64,000 nt of DNA from Rhodoplanes serenus (GTDB lineage: Bacteria; Pseudomonadota; Alphaproteobacteria; Rhizobiales; Xanthobacteraceae). Below the pieces are notes generated by a model, which saw nothing but the letters and a program-made list of their open reading frames with translations, ran no database searches and had not been told where the DNA came from. The position numbers and the translations under genes were made by a program. The stretch spans positions 1 through 64,000 of the forward strand of contig WNKV01000018.1 in the NCBI GenBank assembly GCA_009720755.1. The letters run 5' to 3'. Below are positions 9,967-21,441 of the stretch, one piece after another (within the stretch, counting starts at the first letter, position 1; every line of letters begins with the position of its first letter).

Positions 9967-10537
9967 CGGGACGGCTGCATCGCGGCGTCTCCCGGCGGCG
10001 GGGCACGCCCGTTGCGCGGCGGATCGCGGTCCCGTCCCGTCCCGGCGACGGTCGGCGCGAACAACGCGCGGCAGGTGACAGGGGTACGAGATCTCGGCGG
10101 TGCGATCCCTCGGCGGGCGGATGACCCTCCCGGCGATGCCGGGAGGAGAGCGACCCGGCCGCGCCGGGTCCGCAACCATCGGGGTCGGCTGCCGCCCTTG
10201 TCAACTGTGTCGCCGTGTCGATCGTGTCGCGGCCGCGATCCGTCGCGGTGTCGATCGGACCACTCCACCGAGCGGCCCTGCCGGGCGGCCCCGCCGCGCA
10301 GCGCCCTCCCCCTTGCGGGACCGCGGCTTTGCCGCGACAAGGGGGTGGACGAAGCGCGGACCTGAGACGGGCCGGAGACCCGTCGCCCGGCTCGGGCTTC
10401 ACCGGGATTCAGACCGTTCCATCGGGCCTGGCACCGCATCCTTCGCCGCCACGAGGTAGCGGGAGCGGCGCACCCGCGCGGAGCGGCGGCAGCACTTCCG
10501 CCTTCAACCCTGGGTCGACAAGCCTGAAAGACCGACG
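9967..10537. other. intergenic region between livH and the TrpB-like gene
   Basis: 570 bases between divergent genes with no credible coding frame. It should contain both promoters. It holds a nested inverted repeat (10308-10345, listed separately) and a small CCCGGC/GCCGGG hairpin near 10,133. No substrate-binding protein gene is hidden here in any frame. Confidence 0.5.
10308..10345. repeat. nested inverted repeat
   Basis: Outer arms CCCCCTTG and CAAGGGGG enclose a second hairpin with arms CGCGGC and GCCGCG. It has no T-tract, so it is more likely a dispersed palindromic repeat of the genome than a simple terminator. Confidence 0.45.
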
Positions 10538-11905
10538 ATGACCGACACCTTCAAGTTTCTATTGCCCGAGAACCGCATTCCGCGCGCCTGGTACAACATT
10601 GTCGCCGACCTGCCGGCACCGCCGCCCGCCGTCCTGCATCCCGGCACCGGCAAGCCGATCGGCCCCGACGATCTCGCCGCCATCTTTCCGATGGCGCTGA
10701 TCGCCCAGGAGGTCGCCACCGAGCGCGAGATCGAGATCCCCGAGCCGGTGCGCGAGATCTACAAGCTGTGGCGCCCGTCGCCCCTGCACCGCGCGGTGCG
10801 GCTGGAGCGGGCGCTCGATACGCCGGCGCGCATCTTCTACAAGTACGAGGGCGTCTCGCCGGCCGGCAGCCACAAGCCCAACACCGCGGTGCCGCAGGCG
10901 TTCTACAACCGCGAGGCCGGCATCAGGAAGCTGTCGACCGAGACCGGCGCCGGCCAGTGGGGCTCCTCGCTCGCCTTCGCGGGGTCGCTGTTCGGCCTCG
11001 AGGTGAAGATCTACATGGTCCGGGTCAGCTATCAGCAGAAGCCCTATCGGCGGGCCCTGATGGAGACCTACGGGGCGAGCTGCATCGCCAGCCCGTCGAC
11101 CGAGACGGCGGCCGGCCGCGCCGTGCTGGAGCAGGACCCGAACTCGCCCGGCAGCCTCGGCATCGCGATCTCCGAGGCGGTCGAGGTGGCGGCCCACAAC
11201 GCCGACACCAATTACGCCCTCGGCAGCGTGCTCAACCACGTCGCCCTGCACCAGACGGTGATCGGGCTGGAGGCCATCGAGCAGATGGAGATGGCCGGCT
11301 TCTGGCCCGACGTGGTGATCGGCTGCGCCGGCGGCGGCTCCAACTTCGCCGGCATCGCGTTCCCGTTCGTCGGCAAGAAGCTGCGCGAGGGCAAGGACGT
11401 CCGCGTCGTCGCGGTGGAGCCGGCGGCGTGCCCGACGCTGACCCGCGGCACCTATGCGTACGACTTCGGCGACATCGCGCACCTCACCCCGCTGATGAAG
11501 ATGCACACGCTGGGCTCGTCCTTCGTGCCGCCCGGCTTCCACGCGGGCGGGCTGCGCTATCACGGCATGGCGCCGCTGGTCAGCCACGCCAAGGAGCTGG
11601 GCCTGATCGAGGCCCGCACCGTGCACCAGAATCCCTGCTTCGAGGCGGGCCTGATGTTCGCCCGCAGCGAGGGCATTGTGCCGGCGCCGGAATCGACCCA
11701 CGCGGTGCGCGCCGCCATCGACGAGGCGCTCGCCGCCAAGGAAGAGGGCCGGCCGCGCACCATCCTGTTCAACCTGTCGGGGCACGGCCACTTCGACATG
11801 CAGGCGTATACCGACTACCTGTCCGGCAAGCTGGAAGACCGCGATTACGACGAGGGCTGCCTTCAGGCGTCGCTCGCCGCACTGCCGCAGGTCGCGGCGG
11901 AGTAG
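10538..11905 (+). CDS. TrpB-like pyridoxal-phosphate enzyme (TrpB2 type)
   Basis: 455 residues, the length of the TrpB2 branch of tryptophan synthase beta chains. The PLP lysine lies in GSHKPNT (Lys113), and the phosphate-binding loop is GCAGGGSN near residue 265. [10 protein letters not shown] matches the conserved Glu/Gln loop. No trpA or other trp genes are adjacent. TrpB2 proteins can make Trp from indole and serine, but some act on other substrates. Its place opposite an amino-acid-type transporter suggests a catabolic or salvage role, which is inference. It is preceded by a 570-base intergenic region. Confidence 0.85.
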   Translation: MTDTFKFLLPENRIPRAWYNIVADLPAPPPAVLHPGTGKPIGPDDLAAIFPMALIAQEVATEREIEIPEPVREIYKLWRPSPLHRAVRLERALDTPARIFYKYEGVSPAGSHKPNTAVPQAFYNREAGIRKLSTETGAGQWGSSLAFAGSLFGLEVKIYMVRVSYQQKPYRRALMETYGASCIASPSTETAAGRAVLEQDPNSPGSLGIAISEAVEVAAHNADTNYALGSVLNHVALHQTVIGLEAIEQMEMAGFWPDVVIGCAGGGSNFAGIAFPFVGKKLREGKDVRVVAVEPAACPTLTRGTYAYDFGDIAHLTPLMKMHTLGSSFVPPGFHAGGLRYHGMAPLVSHAKELGLIEARTVHQNPCFEAGLMFARSEGIVPAPESTHAVRAAIDEALAAKEEGRPRTILFNLSGHGHFDMQAYTDYLSGKLEDRDYDEGCLQASLAALPQVAAE

Positions 11906-11936
11906 GAGCCTCGAGGCGGGGCACGGCGGCCGCGCT

Positions 11937-12078
11937 CCTTCTCCCCGCGTGCGGGGAGAAGGTCGGGATGAGGGGGCTTTGCAGCCGAGCAATGACTCGC
12001 GGAGACGCCCCCTCACCCGGATTTCGCGCCCAAGGGCGCGACATCCGACCTCGCCCCACGGGCGGGGAGAGGTGAAGG
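11937..12078. repeat. palindromic intergenic repeats (first locus)
   Basis: It starts with a near-perfect palindrome at 11937-11962 (arms CCTTCTCCCCGC and GCGGGGAGAAGG). It continues through CCCCCTCACCCGGATTTC, a GCGCCC/GGGCGC hairpin, and ends with a second CCCC/GGGG arm pair and GGGGAGAGGTGAAG. The same words recur inside nifE (about 29,565-29,735) and between nifK and nifE (31,200-31,775). It lies just after the TrpB-like gene and could also affect transcript ends. Confidence 0.75.
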
Positions 12079-12156
12079 GCGAGCCGCTGGGCAACCCTCC
12101 GGCTGCGCCCGCTCAACTCCCGGCTGTACTTCCTGTTATTTTGCTGCAAGCCCAGC

Positions 12157-12187
12157 TTGAATTCCGCGACGAATTGGACCATATAAG
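12157..12187 (+). promoter_or_regulatory. candidate housekeeping promoter for the helicase gene
   Basis: TTGAAT at 12157 and ATATAA at 12181, spaced 18 bases, in a locally AT-rich stretch 180 bases before the helicase start. This is the best -35/-10 pair in the gap and leaves a long 5' leader, as often seen for cold-induced genes. Confidence 0.35.
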
Positions 12188-12369
12188 CGGCGAGCAGATG
12201 ACCGACCTCCGGTTGGTCCCCCTGGGCCGCGTGAACGAATCCAAGAATGATTCGGCCCCGTCCGCTCACCCGACGGCAGCCCAGACCACGCGGGATGTCC
12301 CGTTCATCCGCGGCACGCGGCGCCCCACCACGGGAGCGCCCGGCTGACTCGTAGACAGAAAGCGACCCT

Positions 12370-14097
<1,728 letters not shown>

Positions 14098-14120
14098 TTT
14101 CTGCGCATCGGAGCACAGCC

Positions 14121-14399
14121 ATGGCGAAAGAAGAGCTGATCGAATTTGAAGGACTGGTGACCGAGATCCTGCCGGACACGCGGTTCCGCGTAACGCTCGA
14201 TACCGGTCACGAAATCATCGCCTATACAGCGGGCAAGATGAAGAAGAACCGCATCAAGACGCTCGCGGGCGACCGCGTCATCGTCGAGATGTCGCCCTAT
14301 GATCTCGAAAAAGGCCGGATCATCTTCCGCCATAAGGAAACGAACTCGGGCGGGCCGTCGCGGCGGCCGCCCCAGCGCCAGCAGTTCCGTCGGCGCTGA
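14121..14399 (+). CDS. infA: translation initiation factor IF-1
   Basis: 92 residues. The S1-type OB fold of IF-1 is clear ([18 protein letters not shown] at the start, then [20 protein letters not shown] and the ending [14 protein letters not shown]). IF-1 is usually 72 residues; this one has about 20 extra basic residues rich in Arg, Gln and Pro. Long forms with such tails are known as second infA copies in Rhizobiales. It binds the 30S A site with IF-2 and IF-3. It sits 23 bases after the helicase gene and may be co-transcribed with it; with cspA close by, this forms a cold-adaptation group. Confidence 0.9.
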   Translation: MAKEELIEFEGLVTEILPDTRFRVTLDTGHEIIAYTAGKMKKNRIKTLAGDRVIVEMSPYDLEKGRIIFRHKETNSGGPSRRPPQRQQFRRR

Positions 14400-14453
14400 A
14401 CCAGTCACCGGCCGCAGGTGCGGCCGTCCACGCGGGGGAGAAAGGTACCAGGC

Positions 14454-14678
14454 ATGCGATTGTTCATGTTCGAGTCCGAGACGACCCGCGACCTCAAGGC
14501 GTTCGCGGGCGATTCCGTCGGCAGCAAGCTGCCCGCCCGGCTCGGCCCGTGGCAGGCCACCGGCGTCGTGCGGCCCGACCGCGCGCCGCCGCACCGGCTG
14601 TCCCGCGTCGCCATCGAGAAGGCCATCGCGGCCCAGGGCTTCCAGCTCTGGCGGATGAAGACGCCCGAGTCGGTCTGA
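14454..14678 (+). CDS. small conserved hypothetical protein
   Basis: 74 residues from the ATG at 14454 (MRLFMFESE); the preceding sequence has no better start. It has the look of a small folded protein, with a middle SRVAIEKAIAAQGFQLWRM helix and strand. I believe similar small proteins occur next to infA/csp genes in related genera, but the function is unknown. It is followed by a strong intrinsic terminator, which supports it as the last gene of the helicase-infA unit. Confidence 0.65.
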   Translation: MRLFMFESETTRDLKAFAGDSVGSKLPARLGPWQATGVVRPDRAPPHRLSRVAIEKAIAAQGFQLWRMKTPESV

Positions 14679-14781
14679 CCGCCGGACGATCCGGCCGGCC
14701 GCGCCGTTCTCCGACGGTCCGATCCCCCGCCGGCCGCCGCCCTTCGCCCGCCCCGACCGCCACGCCCGGCCTTCGCCGACG

Positions 14782-14812
14782 AAAAAAGCCCGCTTTCGGC
14801 GGGCTTTTTTGC
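14782..14812 (+). terminator. Rho-independent terminator
   Basis: GAAAAAAGCCCGC, a 4-base loop, then GCGGGCTTTTTT: a perfect GC stem with A and T tracts on both sides, so it can work in both directions. It ends the helicase-infA-hypothetical unit. Confidence 0.9.
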
Positions 14813-14882
14813 GTTTTGCAACGGCGGGACGGTCCGTTGCTCCCGGAACCAGCATGGCCCCGAAGCCGCTCTCGAAAAACAA

Positions 14883-14906
14883 GAAAGCCCGCCGGGGCGG
14901 GCTTTC
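14883..14906 (-). terminator. Rho-independent terminator of cspA
   Basis: GAAAGCCCGCC/GGCGGGCTTTC stem 30 bases beyond the cspA stop. On the minus strand it is followed by CTTGTTTTTCG, giving the T-tract. Confidence 0.85.
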
Positions 14907-14935
14907 GGACGCTCGTCGAACGAGTGGCTTCCGGC

Positions 14936-15145
14936 TCAGATGGCGCGGAGCTGATCCGCCGAGCTCTTGCCGGTGCGGCGGTCCTGGGTGAGCTCGTAGG
15001 AGAGCTTCTGGCCTTCGCGCAGATTGCTCATGCCGGCGCGCTCGACCGCGCTGATGTGCACGAACACGTCCTTGCCGCCATCATCCGGCTGGATGAAACC
15101 ATAGCCTTTCTGCGCATTGAACCACTTCACGGTGCCGGTGCTCAT
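14936..15145 (-). CDS. cspA: cold-shock protein, CspA family
   Basis: 69 residues, standard length. RNP1 is KGYGFI (residues 13-18) and RNP2 is VFVHIS (about 27-32), in a single OB-fold cold-shock domain starting [10 protein letters not shown]. It binds single-stranded nucleic acid and acts as an RNA chaperone. It is convergent with the infA unit and has its own terminator. The upstream gap of 461 bases leaves room for the long structured leader typical of csp genes. Several paralogs are usual in Rhizobiales, so the family number cannot be given. Confidence 0.93.
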   Translation of the reverse strand: MSTGTVKWFNAQKGYGFIQPDDGGKDVFVHISAVERAGMSNLREGQKLSYELTQDRRTGKSSADQLRAI

Positions 15146-15606
15146 AGACGTCCTTTCGACTGACGAGCAGGTCTCTATCCGCGACGGGGCCGCCGCCGCG
15201 GCTTGGTGTCTCGATGTTCAGTCAGATCTCGTCGGTCAGGCGCAGGACGTGTCGCCCCGCATGCTTGGCCAAGTCGTTCGGCCCGAAACGTCGATGCGAC
15301 CTGATTAGCATGACCGGACACCGGCACAATGTGCCGGCCGGGTCTTCGGCAAAAAAATTTCGGCGTCAGGCCGCGGGACACCGCCGTCGTGACCCGGCTG
15401 CCGCGTGGACGCCCGGGACACCGGCGACCCCGTGATGGATCATAACGCCGACAGGTCCCGAATGTCGCAGCCGGATGCTGCTCCGCAGCATCCGGAGAGT
15501 GGATTTTGAGCGTCTTTCGGATGGCGTGGGGCGCCGGCAGCACCGGCGGCGCCGAACCGGCCCACGGCCCGACGCCCCGATGGCCCGACGGCCGTCGTCC
15601 TCGCGG
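15146..15606. other. intergenic region between cspA and the chemoreceptor
   Basis: No credible gene. It should hold the cspA promoter and leader. It contains the 17-base palindrome at 15321-15337 and an A-rich AAAAAAATTT stretch near 15,351. Confidence 0.45.
15321..15337. promoter_or_regulatory. 17-base perfect palindrome
   Basis: CCGGCACA, one A, TGTGCCGG. A perfect dyad with only one central base about 180 bases upstream of cspA. It could be an operator or the tip of a leader hairpin. No known consensus matches it. Confidence 0.3.
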
Positions 15607-17277
15607 TCAGGCCGCCCGGATGCTGGCCAGGAACGTCTCGATATCGCGGTGCAGCGCGCCGGCTTGCCGGGAGAGCTGCTGCGAGGCGTTCAGCACGCGG
15701 CCCGCCGCGTCGCCGGTCTGGGTGGCCGCCTGGTTCACCTCGCCGATGGTGTGGCTGACCTGCCCGGTCCCCTGCGCGGCCTGCTGCACGCTGCGGGTGA
15801 TCTCGCCCGTGGTGGCGTTCTGCTCCTCGATGGCGGCCGCGATGGCGGCCGCAATCTCGTTGACGGCCGTGATGGTGCCGCCGATCTCCTCGATGGCGCG
15901 CACCGCTCCCTGGGTCGCCTCCTGCACGGCGGTGATCTGGGCGCCGATCTCCTTGGTGGCGCGATCAGTCTGATTCGCCAGCGCCTTCACCTCGGTGGCG
16001 ACGACCGCGAAGCCTTTGCCGGCCTCCCCGGCCCGGGCCGCCTCGATGGTGGCATTGAGGGCGAGCAGGCTGGTCTGCGACGCGATGGTCTGGATCAGCT
16101 CGACCACCTCGCCGATGCGATGTGCCGCCTCGGCCATCTCCCGCACCGAGCCGGTGGTCTCGCGCGCCTGATGGCTCGCCTTGGCGGCGATCTCGTTCGA
16201 GCTGGTCACCTGGCGGCTGATCTCCTGGATGGACGCCGCCATCTCCTCGGACGCGGCCGCCACCGTCTGGACGTTGGCGGACGTGCTCTCCGCCGCCTTG
16301 GCCGAGGCAGTCGCCTGGCGATGGGACTGCTCGGCGAGCGCCGCCATGGTCTCGGCTGTCTCGGTCAGCTCGGTGGAGGCCGAATCCACGGCACGCAGGC
16401 TGCGCGACACCGTTTCCTCGAAGGTGCGCACCAGCTCCTCGATGGCGCGGCCTCGCTGCACCTTGGCCTCGGCGGCCGCGGCCTGATCGGCCTCCAGCCG
16501 GTGGCGAGCGATGCTGCTCTCCTTCAGCACCTGGACGGCCCGGGCCATGTCGCCGATCTCGTCGATCCGATCGCGATCCGGAACCTCGACCGCGTGGTCG
16601 TCGCGTGACAGGCGGTCCAGCGTGTCCCCCATCCGGGCGAGCGGAACCAGCACCCGGCGGCTCAGCACCCCGTACAGGATGGCGAGGAAGATGATGGCCG
16701 TGACACTGATGCTGATCATCGCGGCCAGGCCCATCAGGTCGGCGCGGGCACGCGCTCGATCGACCGCTTCCTGGGTCCGCTGGACCAGCATATCCCTGAA
16801 CTTGGCGATGGGCGCCATGATCTGGACCTTGTCGCGGTCGTAGTCGGGCCCGAAGACCAGCTCCCGCGCCCGCGCCAGGTCGCCCAGGCTGACCGCCTTC
16901 ATGGCGTCGGACTCGAGCTTGATCAGGTTGTCGGACTTCCCCTTGGCCTCCTCGATCAGGGCCAGCTCGGCGGCCGGGGTGCCGAGCTCCGTCAGCCGCT
17001 GGACGACACGGTCGCGGGTCCGGGTCTCCTTCACCTCGCGCCAGTAGGCGTCGTAGTGGCGCTTGTCGCCGAACACGGTGTAGCGGCGGACCTCGTTGGT
17101 GAGAAGGTCCGAGGCGCTGGAGAGATCGAAGGAGAGCTGGCGCAGCTCGGCGCGTTCCGCGGTGGCCTGTCGCTCGGCTTCCACTGCTCTGCTCGTCAGA
17201 AGCACGCAAATCACCGAAACAGCTGCACAGCTTAGCGCGGCGATATAAGACGCCTTAGTAATCGTAGATATACGCAT
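15607..17277 (-). CDS. methyl-accepting chemotaxis protein
   Basis: 556 residues. A first membrane segment lies at about residues 10-30 and a second at about 185-208 (MISISVTAIIFLAILYGVL), with a roughly 150-residue helical periplasmic sensor between them. A HAMP domain follows, then a methyl-accepting domain whose hairpin tip contains SQTSLLALNATIEAARAGE and the sequence GKGFAVVATEVKALA. It signals to CheA/CheW at the cell pole. The ligand is unknown; the helical sensor resembles four-helix-bundle types. No che genes are nearby, so it is an orphan receptor. Confidence 0.92.
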   Translation of the reverse strand: MRISTITKASYIAALSCAAVSVICVLLTSRAVEAERQATAERAELRQLSFDLSSASDLLTNEVRRYTVFGDKRHYDAYWREVKETRTRDRVVQRLTELGTPAAELALIEEAKGKSDNLIKLESDAMKAVSLGDLARARELVFGPDYDRDKVQIMAPIAKFRDMLVQRTQEAVDRARARADLMGLAAMISISVTAIIFLAILYGVLSRRVLVPLARMGDTLDRLSRDDHAVEVPDRDRIDEIGDMARAVQVLKESSIARHRLEADQAAAAEAKVQRGRAIEELVRTFEETVSRSLRAVDSASTELTETAETMAALAEQSHRQATASAKAAESTSANVQTVAAASEEMAASIQEISRQVTSSNEIAAKASHQARETTGSVREMAEAAHRIGEVVELIQTIASQTSLLALNATIEAARAGEAGKGFAVVATEVKALANQTDRATKEIGAQITAVQEATQGAVRAIEEIGGTITAVNEIAAAIAAAIEEQNATTGEITRSVQQAAQGTGQVSHTIGEVNQAATQTGDAAGRVLNASQQLSRQAGALHRDIETFLASIRAA

Positions 17278-17892
17278 GGCCCCTTCACCCCTCTTACCCG
17301 GCGATATCCGATGATTAGTTATGATGTCTGAGCTGTTATCGTCGCGTAAAGATTAGAGGCCGTCCCGCGCGGCAGAGCCGGGTTTCAAACTGATCAGATG
17401 CGCCGTGCGCCTCGGTCGACGCCTTGTGACCGGGGCACCAATGTACTCGCCATGTCCAGCGACCGAGCGGCCGGCTCTCGCCCCTCAACCGGGACGGGGT
17501 CGTCTGATGCCAACTCGAATCCATAACCGATATACATAATATATTACCTAAGTTTTTGCGCTCGGTGCTGGCGCAGGGGACTGGCGCTTGGTGCCTCGGC
17601 TGGGCGTTCGACGGATGTCATCTGCGCCATCCGCGAGCCACCAGGGCCACACCATGGGCCAGCGATGTGCAGCGGCCGCCGCTGGGGTTCCGCGGGGAGA
17701 ACAGAACACCTTCGTCGTCCTGTTGAGAAAGATCAGGGCAGACTGTGCCGGTCGTGCCTCAATGGCGGCGACGGGCCACCAGCGCCCATCGGCATTGGGA
17801 GCGGTGAAGGGTGCTCGCGGCTGTCGACCGCGTCGCGGACGCGGTCGCGGTCAGCTGACGAAAGCACCGGCCGCGTCATCAGGGAGGAGGCG
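17278..17892. other. intergenic region upstream of draT and the chemoreceptor
   Basis: 615 bases between divergent genes with no credible coding frame. A short AT-rich island at about 17,520-17,555 (ACCGATATACATAATATATT) stands out in this GC-rich genome and probably marks a promoter. I looked for a sigma-54 -24/-12 element in front of draT and did not find a convincing one. Confidence 0.45.
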
Positions 17893-18714
17893 ATGACTCA
17901 GCCGCGGTCGATCGGGCACTCCACCAACCTGGTGGGACTTCCGACCGACCTGCTGGCCAGCGCCGCCTATAACGACCACCCGGTGCCGCTGCGCATCTCG
18001 GGCGTGCGCGAGATGAACCGCAGCCTGTTCGAGATGCTGTCGCAGGCGCCCGACCTCGCCGATGCCGGCATCGCCTTCGCCAGCTACATGATGGCGATGT
18101 TCGGCCTCGACCCGGAGCAGCAGGAGGCGCCGCCCGAGGGGCGCGGCACGCCGCCGCGGCGCTGGCGCTCGTCGTTCCTGCGGCTGATCAAGGGCTGGGG
18201 CTTCGATTCCAACGGCCCCGAGGGTGCTGTGCTGAAAGGTTGGGTCGAGAGCCGTTTCGGCATCTGCCCGACCTTCCACAAGGCGATCATCGCCCGCGTC
18301 TCGGATCAAGCCTGGGCGACTTACGTGCAGGAGAAGATGTCGAGCCGGTTCCACAACAATGCGATCTACACCCAGCTCGACCTCGTCTACGAGTTCTGCC
18401 AGTGGGCGCTCGCCGGCATGGCGGCCCCCGGCGCCACGCACCTGACCCTCTACCGTGGCATCAACGACTTCGACGAGCACCCGATCGTCGAGCGCGCCGA
18501 CAAGCGCCATGCGGTGGTGCGACTCAACAATCTCGCCTCGTTCTCGTGCGACCGCGGCATCGCCGACTGCTTCGGCGACATCATCCTGACCGCCCAGGTC
18601 CCCGTCTCCAAGATCGCCTTCTTCAACACGCTGCTGGCCAGCCATCCGTTGAAGGGCGAAGGCGAGTATCTGGTGATCGGCGGCGACTACCGCGTGACCG
18701 CGACCTATCTTTGA
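17893..18714 (+). CDS. draT: NAD+--dinitrogen-reductase ADP-D-ribosyltransferase
   Basis: 273 residues, the normal DraT length. The ATG at 17893 follows a strong GGAGGAGG ribosome site and gives the family N-terminus GHSTNLVGLP. Conserved blocks include SYMMAMFGLDP, WGFDSNGPEGAVLKGWVESRFG, and near the end YRGINDF and SFSCDRGIADCFGD. DraT transfers ADP-ribose from NAD+ to one arginine of the NifH dimer under ammonium or energy stress, which turns nitrogenase off. The target Arg101 is present in the NifH encoded here. draG follows 95 bases downstream on the same strand. Confidence 0.93.
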   Translation: MTQPRSIGHSTNLVGLPTDLLASAAYNDHPVPLRISGVREMNRSLFEMLSQAPDLADAGIAFASYMMAMFGLDPEQQEAPPEGRGTPPRRWRSSFLRLIKGWGFDSNGPEGAVLKGWVESRFGICPTFHKAIIARVSDQAWATYVQEKMSSRFHNNAIYTQLDLVYEFCQWALAGMAAPGATHLTLYRGINDFDEHPIVERADKRHAVVRLNNLASFSCDRGIADCFGDIILTAQVPVSKIAFFNTLLASHPLKGEGEYLVIGGDYRVTATYL

Positions 18715-18809
18715 GCGATCGCGTCAGCCGAACCGGCACGAGCGATGCATGCGGTGATCCCGAGGCCGACACGCGACGACAGCGCGTCCGGACCGACGGG
18801 ACGATCGCG

Positions 18810-19709
18810 ATGCCATCACTCACCCTGCACGACCGGGCGCTCGGCGCCTTCCTGGGCCTCGCGGTCGGCGATGCGCTGGGCGGGCCGGTCGAATTCATGA
18901 CCCGCGGCGAGATCGCCGCCCGCTACGGCGTTCTCGACCGCATGGTGGGCGGCGGCTGGTTGCGCCTCAACCCCGGCCAAGTGACCGACGACACCGAGAT
19001 GGCGTTGGCGCTCGGCCGCTCGCTGGTGCGGCGGCACGGCTTCGAGCCGCGCGACATGTGCGAGGAGTTCGCCCGCTGGCTCGGCCGCAAGCCGATCGAC
19101 GTCGGCAACACCTGCCGGCGCGGCATCCGTCGCTTCATGACCGACGGCAGCGTCGAAGGCCCGCATTTCGACGGCGACGCCGGCAACGGCGCCGCCATGC
19201 GGGTGCTGCCGGTGGCGCTCGCGACCTTCGGGACGCCGGTGATCGCCGAAGACTGGAGTATCCGCCAGGGGCGCGCCACCCATCACCACCCGCTGTCCGA
19301 TGCCGCCGGCGTGGTGTTGGTGCGGATGCTGCACGCACTGCTCGCCGGCGGCGGGCGCAATGCGGCCCGCGAGATCGCCGACGCCCTGGTGGCGACCCAG
19401 CGGGCCTTCCGGTTCGATCCCTGGCCGGGACAGTCCTCGGCCTATGTGGTGGACACGATGCAGACGGTGCTGCACGTGTTCTTCGCGACCGAGACGTTTC
19501 GCTACGCCGTGGTCCGCACCGTCAATCTCGGCGGCGATGCCGACACCACCGGGGCCATCGTCGGCATGCTGGCGGGGGCCGCCCATGGGGCGGCGGCGAT
19601 CCCGGCCGACTGGCTGCGCCGCCTCGACCGCGCGGTCGTGTCGGAAATCCGGGCGCTGGTGCCGGCGCTGCTCGACATCGCAGCATCGCTGCGGCCGCCG
19701 GACGGGTGA
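18810..19709 (+). CDS. draG: ADP-ribosyl-[dinitrogen reductase] glycohydrolase
   Basis: 299 residues. The dinuclear metal site is seen as TDDTE (residues 59-63) and the later GGDADTTGA, both typical of ADP-ribosylglycohydrolases; GDAGNGAAMRV lies between them. The ATG at 18810 starts the family sequence (MPSLTLHDRALGAFLGLAVGD, given in part). It removes ADP-ribose from NifH and so reactivates nitrogenase. It is convergent with fixX: the two stop codons are only 25 bases apart. Confidence 0.93.
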   Translation: MPSLTLHDRALGAFLGLAVGDALGGPVEFMTRGEIAARYGVLDRMVGGGWLRLNPGQVTDDTEMALALGRSLVRRHGFEPRDMCEEFARWLGRKPIDVGNTCRRGIRRFMTDGSVEGPHFDGDAGNGAAMRVLPVALATFGTPVIAEDWSIRQGRATHHHPLSDAAGVVLVRMLHALLAGGGRNAAREIADALVATQRAFRFDPWPGQSSAYVVDTMQTVLHVFFATETFRYAVVRTVNLGGDADTTGAIVGMLAGAAHGAAAIPADWLRRLDRAVVSEIRALVPALLDIAASLRPPDG

Positions 19710-19734
19710 CAGTGGGGGGCGGTCCCGGGCGCGG

Positions 19735-20031
19735 TCAGCCGAACTTGAACTGCACCCCGTAGCCGCCGCGCGGATAGGTCCAGGTGATGGCGCCGGAGCC
19801 TTCCGCCACCACCCGGCAGGTGCCGCATTCCATGCAGCCGTCGTGGGCGACCTCGACCTGGCCCTTGCCGTTGATCTCGTAGCAGCGCGCCGGACAGATC
19901 GTCACCAGCGCCAGCAGCTCCGGCGGCGGCGTCTCGTGCGGCGCCACGACGATATGCGAGCGCCCCGAGTCCACCCGGTAGCGATTCTGGTAGAGCTTGT
20001 CCTCGACGCGGACCTCGGTCTCCGTGCTCAT
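19735..20031 (-). CDS. fixX: ferredoxin-like protein FixX
   Basis: 98 residues from the ATG at 20031 ([14 protein letters not shown]). It has the FixX cysteine arrangement CPARCYE and then CMECGTCRV for an iron-sulfur cluster. FixX passes electrons from the FixABC flavoprotein complex towards ferredoxin or flavodoxin for nitrogenase. Last gene of the iscA-to-fixX unit. Confidence 0.92.
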   Translation of the reverse strand: MSTETEVRVEDKLYQNRYRVDSGRSHIVVAPHETPPPELLALVTICPARCYEINGKGQVEVAHDGCMECGTCRVVAEGSGAITWTYPRGGYGVQFKFG

Positions 20032-20065
20032 CGTGCCCTCCGGCTCGCCTCGTTCGATCGCACCG

Positions 20066-21370
20066 TCATCGCCACGCCCGCGCCATGCGGACGGCGTCGC
20101 CCAGGAGCCCGCCGAGCGAGCGCGCCGCCAGCACCGAGCGCAGAGTCCTGCGCTCCTTCTCGATCTTCGGCACGCCGTCGACCCGCACGAAGTTCTGCAT
20201 CGCCTTCGACACGAGCTGCGGATAGGTGAGGAAGTAGTTCTGCGAGCCGGCATGCAGCAGCGCCGGCATATCCTTGTACTTCTTCAGATCCTTCATCACG
20301 AACGAGTCGTTCAGCCGGGCCTCGTAGGCGGCCAGCGCCCGCGCGGTCGGCGCCGCCCGGCGGGCGTAGAGCTCCGCGACCGTCTCGCCGGCGATCTGGC
20401 CCGAGGTGAGCGCCAGGTTCGAGCCCTCGCGATGGATGGCGTTGTTGAGCTGCGCGGCATCGCCCGCCACCAGCCAGCCGTCGCCGTAGAGCTTGGGGAT
20501 CGCCCGGTAGCCCCCTTCGGGGATCAGATGGCCGGCATATTCCTTCACTTCCGAGCCTTCGAGCAGCGGCGCCACCGACGGATGGCGCTTGAACGCCTCC
20601 AGCAGCGCGTAGGGGGCGTGGCCAGCGCGGGCCATGTCGGACACCAGGCAGCCGATGCCGATCGAGATGCTCTCGCGGTTGGTGTAGAGGAAGCCCATCC
20701 CGGTCATGCCGCGCGAGATGGTGCCGGCGGCCTCGATGACGACGCCCTCCTCGCCCTTGAGGTTGAAGCGCGCCTCGATGGTCTCGCGCGGCAGGAAGTG
20801 CATCTCCTTGACGGCGAGCGCCACGTTCTCGGGCGCCGGCCGCTCGCGCAGGCCGGCGCGGCTGCCGAGCAGGCCGTTGACGCCTTCGGCCAGGATCACC
20901 ACGTCGGCCAGGACGTCGCCGTCGCGGCGGTCGGTGCGCACCCCGATCACCCTGCCCCGCCCATCGGTCAAAAGCTCGGTGACCGTCGTCTCGCACAGCA
21001 CGAGGCCGCCAGCCTCCTGCACCTGCCGCGACAGCCAGCGGTCGAACTGCGAGCGGATGATCGTGTAGCGGTTCGGCTTCTCCTCGTTGAAATCCTCGGA
21101 GCGGTAGTGCAGCCCGGTGTGCGAGGTGTCGTCCATCATCCAGAAGCGCTGCTCGACCAGATGGCGCTCCAGCGGCGCGTCGTCGCGGAAGCCGGGCACC
21201 AGCTTCTCGACCGCGTCGGCATAGAGGATGGCGCCCTGCACGTTCTTGGCGCCGGGATACTCGCCACGCTCGATCTGAAGCACCTTCAGCCCACGCTTCG
21301 CCATGGTGAGGGCGGCGGCGTTGCCGGCCATGCCGGCCCCGACCACGATGGCATCGAACTTTTCCGTCAT
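20066..21370 (-). CDS. fixC: electron-transfer flavoprotein-quinone oxidoreductase FixC
   Basis: 434 residues, standard length. The N-terminal FAD-binding fold is [17 protein letters not shown] (residues 5-21), followed by the FixC/ETF-QO block [15 protein letters not shown] later GDAAQLNN element closes the FAD site. It is the quinone-reducing subunit of the electron-bifurcating FixABCX complex, which oxidises NADH and sends one electron to quinone and one to ferredoxin. It is associated with the inner membrane. Confidence 0.94.
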   Translation of the reverse strand: MTEKFDAIVVGAGMAGNAAALTMAKRGLKVLQIERGEYPGAKNVQGAILYADAVEKLVPGFRDDAPLERHLVEQRFWMMDDTSHTGLHYRSEDFNEEKPNRYTIIRSQFDRWLSRQVQEAGGLVLCETTVTELLTDGRGRVIGVRTDRRDGDVLADVVILAEGVNGLLGSRAGLRERPAPENVALAVKEMHFLPRETIEARFNLKGEEGVVIEAAGTISRGMTGMGFLYTNRESISIGIGCLVSDMARAGHAPYALLEAFKRHPSVAPLLEGSEVKEYAGHLIPEGGYRAIPKLYGDGWLVAGDAAQLNNAIHREGSNLALTSGQIAGETVAELYARRAAPTARALAAYEARLNDSFVMKDLKKYKDMPALLHAGSQNYFLTYPQLVSKAMQNFVRVDGVPKIEKERRTLRSVLAARSLGGLLGDAVRMARAWR

Positions 21371-21441
21371 GGCAATCTCCTATGGAGCCGCGCATCCATC
21401 GCCTTCACCGGCGCGGTTGGCCATCATCGCAGCACGCTGAT

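Noticed and set aside
17278-17892. Sigma-54 promoter upstream of draT
   Set aside because: Several TGGCGC words occur near 17,570-17,590, but none has TTGC at the correct spacing.
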